Positions 36,596 to 45,635 of a stretch of 64,000 bases of DNA are shown in pieces. Under the pieces are notes generated by a model, which did no database searches, had not been told where the DNA came from, and saw only the letters and a program-made list of their open reading frames with translations. The translations under genes were made by a program, and so were the position numbers. This DNA is from Saprospiraceae bacterium. Its GTDB lineage: Bacteria > Bacteroidota > Bacteroidia > Chitinophagales > Saprospiraceae. The first letter of the stretch is position 1. The number at the start of each line of letters is the position of its first letter. The DNA is taken from assembly GCA_020629715.1 (NCBI GenBank), contig JAHDCU010000005.1:186001-250000 (forward strand). The letters run 5' to 3'.

Positions 36596-37845
36596 TCAGA
36601 GCAGAGGTATTGAAGTGTCGTCCCATCTTGCATTTGATATTTGATTGATTTCATTTTTAATTCATCCAAAGTGTTTGCCGTATAATGCCTGACTGTGGTA
36701 AGCCTCAGATTCATATGGATGTTAATATTATAATGATTGTTTAAAGTCTCCTTTATTTCATTTATCACTGCCTCATTATGATCTAAGCAAATAATTATTT
36801 CTCGGGCTTTGGTCATGATTAGATTAGCTTTCACATGATTATTTGCTAAGGAATCAAAAATTCGAGAACTGTCCTTGGAGCTGATATGAGAATAGTCTTT
36901 CGTTTTAAAAATTAAGACTGATTGATCCTTTTTGATTACCGTGAGTGGAGGATACTCAAGATTTTCCTCCGAAGAAATTGTAGTTCCGAGCTCATTTGGA
37001 TGTAGAAATGACTTAACAAAAAATGGTATTTCCTGCTTAATGATAGGTTTGATGGTTTTTGGGTGGATTACTTTTGCTCCATAGTAAGTCATTTCAATTG
37101 CTTCTTCATACGATAGCTTTTTTAGTTTGGTAGCACCCATATCCAACTTAGGGTCAGATGACATGATACCAGGTACATCCTTCCAGAAAGTTACTGAATC
37201 TGCTTGCAACCTGCTGGAGAGTATAGACGCAGTATAGTCAGAGCCCTCACGACCGAGTGTAGTAGAAAAATTTTCAGTACTACTTGCTATGAATCCCTGA
37301 GTGACCAAAATTTTACTAGTATGATTATCCCATAGCTTTTTTAGTCGCATCTCCGTTTCTGTCCAAAGTACATTAGCATTATTATACTTATTGTCGGTAA
37401 TGATATAGTCTCTGATATCTACCCAATTATTATCAATGGATTGTTGGTTCAGAAAATGGCTTACAATACGAGAAGATATAATCTCTCCCGTCACCAAGAT
37501 TTGATCTAGACTATAACTAAAGTCTTCTTCAGGCTGATCTTCTATAAACCATTCAGTCTCCATGAATAGGTCATTGAGATCATCCTGCAGATCTTGGCGA
37601 TTAGGTACGAGATGATCTAGGACTTGATGGTGCTTGGCTTTTAGTTTATGAAAATCCTCTAAGGTATTTTCTTTATGCTGGTAATAAGATTTTGCTAGAG
37701 CTGTCAATTCATTGGTGACATTTTGAAATGCAGAGCATACAATCACTAGACGATCATACTCTTCATTTTGAATGATTTCACATAAAGCTCGGATGCGTTC
37801 AACATTGCCCAAAGCTGCACCTCCAAATTTGAAAATTTTAATCAT
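36592..37845 (-). CDS. lysC: Aspartate kinase
   Basis: Phosphorylates aspartate at the head of the lysine/threonine/methionine pathway. The N-terminal amino-acid kinase motif is KFGGAALGN (variant of KFGGTSV). TTLGREGSDYTASILSS and KDVPGIMSSDPK are the family's nucleotide and aspartate-binding segments, and MTYYGAKVIHPKTIKP closes the catalytic domain. Residues about 310-417 form a short ACT regulatory region. At 417 residues it is a monofunctional enzyme. It overlaps the ABC ATPase gene 3' end by 4 bases, convergently. Confidence 0.93.
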   Translation of the reverse strand: MIKIFKFGGAALGNVERIRALCEIIQNEEYDRLVIVCSAFQNVTNELTALAKSYYQHKENTLEDFHKLKAKHHQVLDHLVPNRQDLQDDLNDLFMETEWFIEDQPEEDFSYSLDQILVTGEIISSRIVSHFLNQQSIDNNWVDIRDYIITDNKYNNANVLWTETEMRLKKLWDNHTSKILVTQGFIASSTENFSTTLGREGSDYTASILSSRLQADSVTFWKDVPGIMSSDPKLDMGATKLKKLSYEEAIEMTYYGAKVIHPKTIKPIIKQEIPFFVKSFLHPNELGTTISSEENLEYPPLTVIKKDQSVLIFKTKDYSHISSKDSSRIFDSLANNHVKANLIMTKAREIIICLDHNEAVINEIKETLNNHYNINIHMNLRLTTVRHYTANTLDELKMKSIKYQMQDGTTLQYLCSD

Positions 37846-38026
37846 GTTGTAAAAATGCCTCTTTCTTAGAATAGTTTAGTAACCAAAAGAATTGAAAAGA
37901 AAATAGAATATTACAAGCTTATTTCAAGCCAATATTATTTTGTAAATTCTTACAAATACAAGATTTTATTATTTTGAAATCATATAAGTATTTGTAGATT
38001 CGTCACGTCTAACTAAGCAAATATTT

Positions 38027-38251
38027 ATGTCAACAGACCTTCATGAGTCACTAGTACTAATGATGGTGGGCATGGTCACCGTGTTCATTATTCTTTTATT
38101 AGTCGTACTACTAGGTAGATTCCTAATATTGATTACCAATAAATACAATTCAGCTCATGCTGATAGAGAAAAGAATCATCATCTGGTGATCACCAAGGCT
38201 ATGGAATCGATAGGTGTACGTATTGAAAAAATCGAATTGATAGAAAAGTAA
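38027..38251 (+). CDS. OadG-family small subunit of sodium-pumping decarboxylase
   Basis: A 74-residue protein with one hydrophobic helix (about 10-37, LVLMMVGMVTVFIILLLVVL) and a polar C-terminal tail. This fits the gamma subunit that holds the alpha and beta subunits together. The context is decisive: alpha (9 bases downstream) and beta follow. Its size is typical for the Bacteroidota form, which lacks a long Pro/Ala-rich linker. Confidence 0.82.
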   Translation: MSTDLHESLVLMMVGMVTVFIILLLVVLLGRFLILITNKYNSAHADREKNHHLVITKAMESIGVRIEKIELIEK

Positions 38252-38260
38252 GCCCATTTT

Positions 38261-40102
38261 ATGAAAAAGGAAATCAGATTAGCGCTGGTATATCGTGATA
38301 TGTGGCAGTCTTCGGGTAAATATGTACCTCGTGTCGATCAGCTTGTAAGAGTCGCTCAACCGATTATTGATATCGGTTGCTTTGCAAGAGTAGAGACTAA
38401 TGGTGGTGGTTTTGAGCAGGTAAATTTACTATTTGGAGAAAACCCAAATAAATCAGTTAGAGAATGGACGACTCCTTTCAATAATGCTGGTATACAAACT
38501 CAGATGCTAGAACGTGGACTCAATGGAATAAGAATGAGTCCTGTGCCAGCAGATGTAAGGCGACTGATGTTTAAGGTCAAAAAAAAACAAGGTACGGATA
38601 TCTCAAGATCATTCGATGGATTAAATAATCCTGCCAACTTAGCCAACTCCTTTAAATTTGCCAAAGAGGCTGGTATGATAGCGCAGGGAGCACTTAGTGT
38701 AACGCATTCTCCCGTGCATACGGTTGATTATTATATAGGTTTAGCGGATTCATATATAGATCTTGGAGCAGAAGAAATCTGTATAAAGGATATGGCGGGT
38801 ATCGGTAGGCCTGTATCTATAGGTAAAATTGTAGGTGGAATCCGCAAAAGACATCCTGATATTTTGATACAATATCATGGACACTCTACGACGGGTTTCT
38901 CGGTTGTAAGTTCTTTAGAAGCAGCTCGAAACGGTGCAGATATCATAGATGTGGGCATGGAACCGCTTTCATGGGGTACTGGTCATGCTGATTTGCTTAC
39001 CGTGCATGAGATGCTCAAAGATGCAGGTTTTATTTTACCTGATATTAATAATAAAGCATACATGGAAGTGCGATCTTTGAGTCAAGAATTTATCGATGAT
39101 TTTCTAGGAGAATATATCAATCCTCGCAATAGGTTTATGAATTCACTGCTCATTGGACCAGGACTACCAGGAGGTATGATGGGTAGCTTGATGGCTGATC
39201 TCGAAAAAAATCTATCTAGTCTCAATAAGTGGCTTGTCAAAAGAGACAAAGCTCCTATGACTCAAGAGCAATTATTGATTAAGTTGTTTGAGGAGGTAGA
39301 GTATGCATGGCCAAGATTAGGTTATCCGCCTCTAGTAACCCCATTTAGCCAATATGTGAAAAATGTATCTCTCATGAATGCGCTTCAAACCATCAAGGGT
39401 AAAGAACGCTGGAGTATGATAGATGAGAATACTTGGGGAATGATACTTGGTCGATCTGGTCAATTGCTAGGTGAATTGGGCGATGAGATCAAGGCATTGG
39501 CTGAGAAACAAAATCGAGAATATTATGAAGGAATTCCACAAGACCTTTATCCAGATGAGCTAGAAATATATAAGAAGAAGATGGATGAGAAAGGATGGGA
39601 TTATGGTCAGGATGATGAAGAGTTGATGGAGTATGCTATGCATCCACAGCAGTACGAAACCTTCAAAAGTGGAGAAGCTAAAATTAATTTTACTAAAGAT
39701 TTAGAAGCGAGAAGAACTGCAAAACTTGCGAAAAGTGATGCCCATCTGCCTTCAGAAATTTTTGTGGAATTAGAAGGGAAAAAATATAAAGTTACCGTCG
39801 ACAACGGTGATAAAAATGAGACTTCTTCTAAGGATACAAAGACTCCGATATCAACTAGTCCATCGGGCGAGGAAAAATTTGTGGTTGCTCCATTGGAAGG
39901 TAAGTTTTATGCCACAAAAGATAACTCCGACAAGCCTGTTCAGGTAGGTGACAAAGTAGAAATAGGAGATACTATAGGTTACATTGAAGCCATGAAAGTG
40001 ATCAATGCTATCAAAAGTGATGTGTCGGGTACCATATTAGAAATATACCCTAATCATGGAGATGAAATTGAAGAAGATGATCAAATCATAAAACTAAACT
40101 AG
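38261..40102 (+). CDS. Biotin-dependent decarboxylase alpha subunit (carboxyltransferase + biotin carrier)
   Basis: Transfers CO2 from a carboxylated substrate to biotin before the membrane subunit couples its release to sodium export. The carboxyltransferase TIM barrel starts with YRDMWQSSGKY (Asp13), unlike the classic TLRDAHQS. The active-site lysine fits Lys176 (CIKDMAG), and metal ligands fit His206 and His208 (YHGHSTTG). A hinge rich in Ser/Thr/Lys (about 510-540) leads to the biotin domain with Lys579 in EAMKV, 34 residues from the C-terminus as expected. Oxaloacetate is the default substrate; methylmalonyl-CoA or another acid cannot be excluded. Confidence 0.88.
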   Translation: MKKEIRLALVYRDMWQSSGKYVPRVDQLVRVAQPIIDIGCFARVETNGGGFEQVNLLFGENPNKSVREWTTPFNNAGIQTQMLERGLNGIRMSPVPADVRRLMFKVKKKQGTDISRSFDGLNNPANLANSFKFAKEAGMIAQGALSVTHSPVHTVDYYIGLADSYIDLGAEEICIKDMAGIGRPVSIGKIVGGIRKRHPDILIQYHGHSTTGFSVVSSLEAARNGADIIDVGMEPLSWGTGHADLLTVHEMLKDAGFILPDINNKAYMEVRSLSQEFIDDFLGEYINPRNRFMNSLLIGPGLPGGMMGSLMADLEKNLSSLNKWLVKRDKAPMTQEQLLIKLFEEVEYAWPRLGYPPLVTPFSQYVKNVSLMNALQTIKGKERWSMIDENTWGMILGRSGQLLGELGDEIKALAEKQNREYYEGIPQDLYPDELEIYKKKMDEKGWDYGQDDEELMEYAMHPQQYETFKSGEAKINFTKDLEARRTAKLAKSDAHLPSEIFVELEGKKYKVTVDNGDKNETSSKDTKTPISTSPSGEEKFVVAPLEGKFYATKDNSDKPVQVGDKVEIGDTIGYIEAMKVINAIKSDVSGTILEIYPNHGDEIEEDDQIIKLN

Positions 40103-41307
40103 TGGAGATCCTACACAAGTTATATGAAATGACAGCCTTTGGTGATCTGTGGAGTCAACCATTGACTTTATTAATGATCATGGTAGCATGTATTTTACTC
40201 TATTTAGGGATATACAAAAAGTTTGAGCCATTACTGTTAGTTCCGATAGCTTTTGGGGTATTACTTGCCAATTTACCCGGTGGTAATATGAGTGTTACAC
40301 CTGCTGAAGAAATTGCGAACCTTTCAAGCATGAGTATTGTCACGATTGCAAAGGAGCATGGCATTATGAATATGCTTTACTATCTATTAATCAAGACAGG
40401 TTTATTACCTCCATTGATTTTTATGGGAGTCGGGGCAATGACTGATTTTGGACCTATGCTACGTAATCTTAGATTAGCATTTTTTGGCGCTGCGGCACAG
40501 ATAGGGATTTTTACAGTGATGATTACAGCCGTACTGTTTGGATTTACATTGCAACAAGCTGGAGCATTAGGTATCATCGGTGGAGCGGATGGTCCCACGG
40601 CTATTTTTACAGCTATCAAGCTAGCGCCAGAGTTATTAGGACCTATTGCCATAGCTGCTTATTCTTATATGGCTTTGGTTCCAGTTATCATCCCTTTTGT
40701 AGTTAAGTTTAGCATGACTAAAAAAGAATTGCTTATCAATATGAAGCAACAGGATCGGGAGTTTCCTAATAAGTTAGAAATCAAGAATATAAAAACACTC
40801 AAGATCATATTCCCGATAGCACTGATTATTGTAGTTGCTCTATTAGTACCAAGTTCTGTTCCATTGGTGGGGCTTTTACTATTTGGTAATTTGGTCAAAG
40901 AGATAGGATCTGACACCAATAGATTATTTGAAGCGGCATCTAGCACCATTATGAATACTGCCACAGTGTTTTTAGGTCTTACCGTAGGGGCTACCATGAC
41001 CGCTTCTTCATTTCTCAACTTGCAGACACTCATGATCATCGGTGGTGGATTGATAGCATTTATTATTTCAATACTAGGAGGAATAGTTGCCGTAAAAATC
41101 TATAACCTTTTCGCCAAAAAGAAAATCAATCCTTTAATCGGTGCTACTGGCCTTAGTGCCGTACCTATGGCGTCTCGTGTAGCTAATGATATTGCATTAA
41201 AACATGATCCCACTAATCATATTTTGCAGTATGCTATGTCTAGTAATATCTCTGGAGTGATCGGTTCGGCGGTAGCAGCAGGTGTATTGATCTCATTTTT
41301 AGCTTAG
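40102..41307 (+). CDS. oadB: Sodium-pumping decarboxylase beta subunit (OadB)
   Basis: Integral membrane subunit that decarboxylates carboxybiotin while exporting sodium. About ten hydrophobic helices are seen, with the hallmarks PPLIFMGVGAMTDFGP, GGADGPTAIFTA and GATGLSAVPMASRVAND. The Asp in GADGPTAIF is the known sodium-site residue. At 401 residues it is full length. A GTG at 40102 overlaps the alpha stop by 1 base; an ATG at 40129 would lose little and is also possible. With alpha and gamma this is a complete pump, so an anaplerotic or energy-conserving use of dicarboxylates linked to a sodium gradient is expected. Confidence 0.95.
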   Translation: MEILHKLYEMTAFGDLWSQPLTLLMIMVACILLYLGIYKKFEPLLLVPIAFGVLLANLPGGNMSVTPAEEIANLSSMSIVTIAKEHGIMNMLYYLLIKTGLLPPLIFMGVGAMTDFGPMLRNLRLAFFGAAAQIGIFTVMITAVLFGFTLQQAGALGIIGGADGPTAIFTAIKLAPELLGPIAIAAYSYMALVPVIIPFVVKFSMTKKELLINMKQQDREFPNKLEIKNIKTLKIIFPIALIIVVALLVPSSVPLVGLLLFGNLVKEIGSDTNRLFEAASSTIMNTATVFLGLTVGATMTASSFLNLQTLMIIGGGLIAFIISILGGIVAVKIYNLFAKKKINPLIGATGLSAVPMASRVANDIALKHDPTNHILQYAMSSNISGVIGSAVAAGVLISFLA

Positions 41308-41448
41308 AATTCATCATTTTAAGCTTTTGTTGTTAAATCTTAACACCCTCTTAACAGGTAAAACGAGGGATTGACTGTTATATAAGTGTCTTTAAGAGAA
41401 AAAAACGTCAAGATAATAGTTAGTAGTTTTTTCATGCTTTTTCGATTT

Positions 41449-41481
41449 AGAAGCTATCGGTTTGGTAGCTTCTTTTTTTTT
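41449..41481 (+). terminator. Rho-independent terminator downstream of oadB
   Basis: Perfect 8-bp stem AGAAGCTA (41449-41456) and TAGCTTCT (41466-41473) with a 9-base loop, followed by a run of T to 41481. It lies about 140 bases after the oadB stop and 49 bases before the glycosyltransferase gene. The stretch between the oadB stop and this hairpin holds no reading frame, so it could be a long 3' UTR or a small RNA. Confidence 0.85.
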
Positions 41482-41530
41482 ATCTATCCTCTAGGTACTT
41501 TAGCAATTGAATTGTAATTAGGTATTCGAT

Positions 41531-42403
41531 ATGAAGGTATGTGGCTTTAGTTTTATTAGAAATGCGATCAAGTATGATTATCCTATACGTGAGGCCTTAC
41601 TTTCGATAGCGCCGTTATGCGATAAGATATTTGTTGCGGTGGGGCAATCTGAAGATGAAACCATGTCTTACATCGAAAAACTACTACCTGAAAAGATAAT
41701 TATACTTCCGACCATATGGAACGATGATTTGAGGGAGGGAGGTCGTGTATTGGCTCTAGAGACTAATAAAGCATATCAATCGTTAGAAGGAAAATTCGAT
41801 TGGTGTATTTACATCCAAGGAGATGAAGTTATACACGAAAAAGATTATCAAGAGATCCAAGCGTCGATGAGTCGTTTTCAAAACATGGATGTGGTCGAAG
41901 GTTTGCTTTTTAAATACAAACATTTCTATGGTAGTTATGATTACGTTGCTACCTCTTCTAATTGGTATAAAAATGAAATAAGGATAATCCGTCAGAACAA
42001 GAAAATAAGTTCTTACAAAGATGCACAAGGTTTCAGATGGACTGACGATCGTAAATTAAACGTCAAAGCAATAAACGCGTCTATATATCATTATGGATGG
42101 GTGAAACCGCCAAAAGCGATGCAGGATAAGCAAAAATCATTTAATAAATATTGGCATGATGATCAATGGATTGATCGAGTGGTAGGTCAAGCCGAGGATT
42201 TTGACTATTCACAGATTGATAGACTTCAGAGGTTTGAAGATTCACATCCAAAAGTGATGAAAGACCGTATATCTGCACAGAACTGGAAATTCGATTATGA
42301 TATAAGTATGAATAAAACCAATTTTAAGCAAAGAGTGAAGGATTGGTCTCGAAAGGCTCTAGGGATCGAATTTGGTGAGTATAAAAATTATAAATTGATA
42401 TAA
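41531..42403 (+). CDS. Family 2-type glycosyltransferase
   Basis: A 290-residue GT-A-like protein. The N-terminus carries CGFSFIRNAIKYDYPIREAL and KIFVAVGQSEDET, then REGGRVLALETNKA. WCIYIQGDEVIHEKDY supplies an acidic metal/nucleotide motif (QGDE in place of DxD). A His-rich part (YHYGWVKPPKAMQDKQK) follows and the C-terminus is basic. There is no signal or membrane helix, so it is probably cytoplasmic, using a nucleotide sugar. Acceptor unknown. It is directly followed, with no gap, by the thioredoxin gene; the shared transcript with a secreted copper enzyme is unexplained. Confidence 0.82.
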   Translation: MKVCGFSFIRNAIKYDYPIREALLSIAPLCDKIFVAVGQSEDETMSYIEKLLPEKIIILPTIWNDDLREGGRVLALETNKAYQSLEGKFDWCIYIQGDEVIHEKDYQEIQASMSRFQNMDVVEGLLFKYKHFYGSYDYVATSSNWYKNEIRIIRQNKKISSYKDAQGFRWTDDRKLNVKAINASIYHYGWVKPPKAMQDKQKSFNKYWHDDQWIDRVVGQAEDFDYSQIDRLQRFEDSHPKVMKDRISAQNWKFDYDISMNKTNFKQRVKDWSRKALGIEFGEYKNYKLI

Positions 42404-42940
42404 ATGAAAAGTAAAATACTCATTATCCTATCCTTGGTTATAAGTCAATTTTCTCTAGTAAAGGCACAGGAGATTGGTGATGCTTCGAAAGAGTATACGC
42501 TTTACATATTTTTATTGGATGAATGTATTATTTGCCAACAATATGCACCCTTGCTTAATTCTTACTTTGAATCTTACAAAGAAGATGTAGACTTCGTTGG
42601 AGTTTTTCCCAATTTTGCTTCTAAAAGAAAAGGGATTTCACAATTCAAGAAAAAATATAGTATCAATTATCCTCTGAGGACTGATCACTACAAACGCTTA
42701 GCATCAAAGTATAATGTCACCGTTACTCCCGAGGTGGTAATGGTTGATAATCAAAACGATCGAGTCGTCTATCAAGGTAGAATAGATAATGGTTATGTAA
42801 GAATAGGAAAAAAAAGAAGGGTAATAACGTCACATGAACTACAAAAAACCCTAGAGTCTGCCAGTCTAGGAATTTCTTCTTGGCCAAAGAGCACAGAAGC
42901 TATCGGATGCTTTATTAACTTTAACGAAAGAAATCACTGA
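42404..42940 (+). CDS. Periplasmic thioredoxin-fold protein
   Basis: A 178-residue exported thioredoxin-like protein. The signal peptide (about 1-22) is followed by the redox motif Cys41-Ile-Ile-Cys44 in LLDECIICQQYAP, the strand DVDFVGVFP and the cis-proline in VTVTPEVVMVD (Pro109). The RIDNGYVRIGKKRR segment near residue 128 is shared with AhpC/TSA-type proteins fused to copper monooxygenases in other phyla. It starts immediately after the glycosyltransferase stop and ends 2 bases before the cytochrome/monooxygenase gene, its likely partner, perhaps handling disulfides or copper delivery. Confidence 0.85.
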   Translation: MKSKILIILSLVISQFSLVKAQEIGDASKEYTLYIFLLDECIICQQYAPLLNSYFESYKEDVDFVGVFPNFASKRKGISQFKKKYSINYPLRTDHYKRLASKYNVTVTPEVVMVDNQNDRVVYQGRIDNGYVRIGKKRRVITSHELQKTLESASLGISSWPKSTEAIGCFINFNERNH

Positions 42941-42942
42941 TT

Positions 42943-44529
42943 ATGAGATATAAAATTATTGCTTTGATACTTTCAATAGTATCTTCTTCATGTCTAATAA
43001 TTGCACAGCCTACCTTCAGTAAAGATATAGCTCCGATTATTTATAATCAATGTACGGTATGTCATAGATCAGGTGAGATAGGCCCTATGTCGTTTACTTC
43101 GTATGATGAGGTCAAAAATTGGGCAAGTACTATAAAGTATGTTACAAGCATTAAATATATGCCGCCTTGGAAGGCAGATCCAGAGTATTCCAATTTTTTA
43201 GGAGAGAACTACTTAACTGATGAGCAAATCGAACTGATCAAACAATGGGCTGATGCTGGAGCACCACAAGGAGATGTTTCTGATGAGCCGCCTTTGCCAG
43301 ATTTTCCCTCGGGATCACTGCTAGGAGAACCTGATTTGGTCTTAGAAATGGAAGAAGCGTGGCTGCATAGAGGTGATAATAAAGATGAGTACAGGTATTT
43401 CGTCATACCTACGGGTCTTACCGAGGATAAGGTGGTAAAAGCTATAGAGCTCAGGCCGGGCAACCCTAAAATCGTTCACCATTGCTTGTTTTTTGAAGAC
43501 ATCACAGGAGAAGCCGCAGCCAATGATGCAGCTACTCCAGAATATGGATTTGATGGATTCGGTAGTTTCACTAGCGACCAAACAGCTGTATTAACGGCGA
43601 AGCAGTATCAGGGATATGTACCAGGACAGAAACCGAGATTTTATCAAGATGGGGTAGGACAAGTACTTAGCGCTGGATCAGATTTAGTATTACAGATGCA
43701 CTATGCTCCATGGTCTGTAGATGAATTAGATAAATCTACAATCAACATCTTTTTTGCAGATGAAAACGAAGATGTAGAGCGCTATGTAGAAAGCCATATT
43801 ATGGTGCCATTGGGCAATGTATTGATTAATGGGCCATTCTTTATTCCAGCTAACCAGACTCGATCATTTCATGGTATTTGGGATGTACCTTCGGATCTAA
43901 GTTTAGTGGGTATCGCTCCTCATATGCACTTATTGGGGACCGATTGGACAGTATATCTAGAATCTCCGGATGGAACTATTACGAATCTGATAAGTATCCC
44001 AGACTGGGATTTCAACTGGCAAGGATATTACAACTTCAATAGATATATCAAAGCTGAGCAGGGAAGTAAAATTCATGCAATTGCCAGCTATGATAATACC
44101 TCAGAAAACCCAAATAATCCTAATAATCCTCCACAATGGACTTCATGGGGCGAGGGCACAGAAGATGAAATGTACTATTTACCAATTCTATATATTCCTT
44201 ATCAAAACGGAGATGAGGATATCATATTTGAAGATGTAAGTACATCCATAGATCATGTAGCATTTGATGAAGATAATGATCTAGCTCTGCTACCTAATCC
44301 TGCCGATGAACGGACTCGGTTAGAATTTGATTTACGCAGAGGGCAGTCGATTAGTGTTGGGATTTATGATATCCACGGAAAACTTGTAAGAATGGTACGA
44401 AATAATGAATTTTTTCCAAAGGGAAAGAACATCGTAAATTTGGCTATTTCAAGTCTTGAAAAAGGAATCTATTCTGTTTCGCTTATAACCAAAGATTATA
44501 TTAGGTCACAACAACTTGTGAAGAATTAA
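42943..44529 (+). CDS. Secreted cytochrome c-type copper (type II, ascorbate-dependent-like) monooxygenase with T9SS domain
   Basis: A 528-residue exported protein. After the signal peptide comes a c-type haem site Cys37-x-x-Cys40-His41 (CTVCH), with MPPW a likely Met-ligand region. The middle and C-terminal parts match peptidylglycine-hydroxylating (PHM) type monooxygenases, with all six copper ligands visible: His179 and His180 (VHHC), His253 (QMHY), His327 and His329 (PHMH) and Met410 (DEM). A T9SS sorting domain (LALLPNPADERTRLEF ... SSLEKGIYSVSLI) ends the chain. Enzyme activity is likely; the substrate (peptide, lipid, or other) is unknown. It forms an operon with the thioredoxin and glycosyltransferase genes. 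Confidence 0.85.
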   Translation: MRYKIIALILSIVSSSCLIIAQPTFSKDIAPIIYNQCTVCHRSGEIGPMSFTSYDEVKNWASTIKYVTSIKYMPPWKADPEYSNFLGENYLTDEQIELIKQWADAGAPQGDVSDEPPLPDFPSGSLLGEPDLVLEMEEAWLHRGDNKDEYRYFVIPTGLTEDKVVKAIELRPGNPKIVHHCLFFEDITGEAAANDAATPEYGFDGFGSFTSDQTAVLTAKQYQGYVPGQKPRFYQDGVGQVLSAGSDLVLQMHYAPWSVDELDKSTINIFFADENEDVERYVESHIMVPLGNVLINGPFFIPANQTRSFHGIWDVPSDLSLVGIAPHMHLLGTDWTVYLESPDGTITNLISIPDWDFNWQGYYNFNRYIKAEQGSKIHAIASYDNTSENPNNPNNPPQWTSWGEGTEDEMYYLPILYIPYQNGDEDIIFEDVSTSIDHVAFDEDNDLALLPNPADERTRLEFDLRRGQSISVGIYDIHGKLVRMVRNNEFFPKGKNIVNLAISSLEKGIYSVSLITKDYIRSQQLVKN

Positions 44530-44546
44530 TTACAGAAATTATACTT

Positions 44547-44583
44547 AATTTTGCGCCGCAATCCTCTCGTATATAGAGGATTG
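44547..44583 (+). promoter_or_regulatory. gapA promoter -7 element and leader hairpin
   Basis: TAATTTTG (44547-44554) fits TAnnTTTG; no good -33 box is found. Just downstream an inverted repeat, CAATCCTC then GAGGATTG (about 44560-44583), can form a hairpin in the leader, some 27 bases before the gapA ATG. The hairpin could affect mRNA stability. Confidence 0.45.
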
Positions 44584-44609
44584 TAACTTTCTTAACTAAC
44601 TATACAAAC

Positions 44610-45602
44610 ATGTCTAAAAAAAGAATTGCAATTAATGGATTTGGAAGAATAGGTCGTCTAACTTTCAGAAATCTATTTGCTAATGATGCAGTGGAAGTAG
44701 TAGCTATTAATGATCTTACAGATAATGCAACACTTGCTCACCTACTGAAATTTGATAGTGCTCACGGCAAGTTTAATCATAATGTTGAATCTACAGATAC
44801 TCACATTATCATTGATGGACATAAAATTGCTTCAACAGCTGAAAGAGATCCTTCTAAATTGGATTGGAAGTCTCAAAATATAGATGTAGTCATAGAATCT
44901 ACCGGATTTTTTAGAACAAAGGAAGCTGCAAGCAAGCATATCGATGCTGGGGCAAAAAAAGTATTGATTTCAGCTCCTGCAAAAGGAGAAGGAGTTGATA
45001 CCGTTGTGCTAGGTGTAAATGGAGAAAGTATCACAGATGATATGTGTATCATTTCAAATGCAAGTTGTACCACTAACTGCCTTGCACCAGTGGTGAAAAT
45101 TTTGGATGAAAACTGGGGTATAGAATACGGATCACTCACAACGACTCATGCTTATACTTCAGATCAAAGAATTCAGGATGCTCCACATAGTGATCTGAGA
45201 AGAGCACGAGCGGCAGCATATAATATCATACCTACTAGTACTGGAGCAGCAAGTGCGGTCGGAAAAGTATATCCAAATGTTGCGGGTAAATTATTCGCAA
45301 TTGCAGTAAGGGTACCTGTTATTACAGGTTCTATGATTGAACTTAATGTAGTATTAGACAAAGAAGTATCCAAGGAAGAAATCAATGCTAAATTTAAAGC
45401 GGCAGCAGATGGTCCTATGAAAGGTGTACTTGAGTACAGCACAGATCCATTAGTTTCTTCAGATATCGTAGGGAATAAGCACTCAAGTATATTTGATTCG
45501 TTGCTTACGGATGTAAAAGGTAAGATGGTGAAAGTTGTAAGTTGGTATGATAATGAGGCTGGATATTCAGCTCGTTTAGCAGATTTAGCAGCTTCAGTAT
45601 AA
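44610..45602 (+). CDS. gapA: Glyceraldehyde-3-phosphate dehydrogenase
   Basis: NAD-dependent glycolytic enzyme converting glyceraldehyde-3-phosphate to 1,3-bisphosphoglycerate. INGFGRIGRLTFRN is the nucleotide-binding start, SNASCTTNCLAP holds the catalytic Cys153, and TTTHAYTSDQRIQDAPH has the catalytic His. NIIPTSTGAASAVGKVYP and SWYDNEAGYSARL complete the family signature. At 330 residues it is a normal type I enzyme. It is followed by a terminator and then pgk, the next glycolytic step, which may still be read through. Confidence 0.97.
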   Translation: MSKKRIAINGFGRIGRLTFRNLFANDAVEVVAINDLTDNATLAHLLKFDSAHGKFNHNVESTDTHIIIDGHKIASTAERDPSKLDWKSQNIDVVIESTGFFRTKEAASKHIDAGAKKVLISAPAKGEGVDTVVLGVNGESITDDMCIISNASCTTNCLAPVVKILDENWGIEYGSLTTTHAYTSDQRIQDAPHSDLRRARAAAYNIIPTSTGAASAVGKVYPNVAGKLFAIAVRVPVITGSMIELNVVLDKEVSKEEINAKFKAAADGPMKGVLEYSTDPLVSSDIVGNKHSSIFDSLLTDVKGKMVKVVSWYDNEAGYSARLADLAASV

Positions 45603-45635
45603 TTTGAAAAGATAATTTTTATTAATGATATTAAG

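Noticed and set aside
40380-41039. Two open frames antisense to oadB
   Set aside because: They overlap a well-supported membrane protein gene and have no plausible motifs or start signals.
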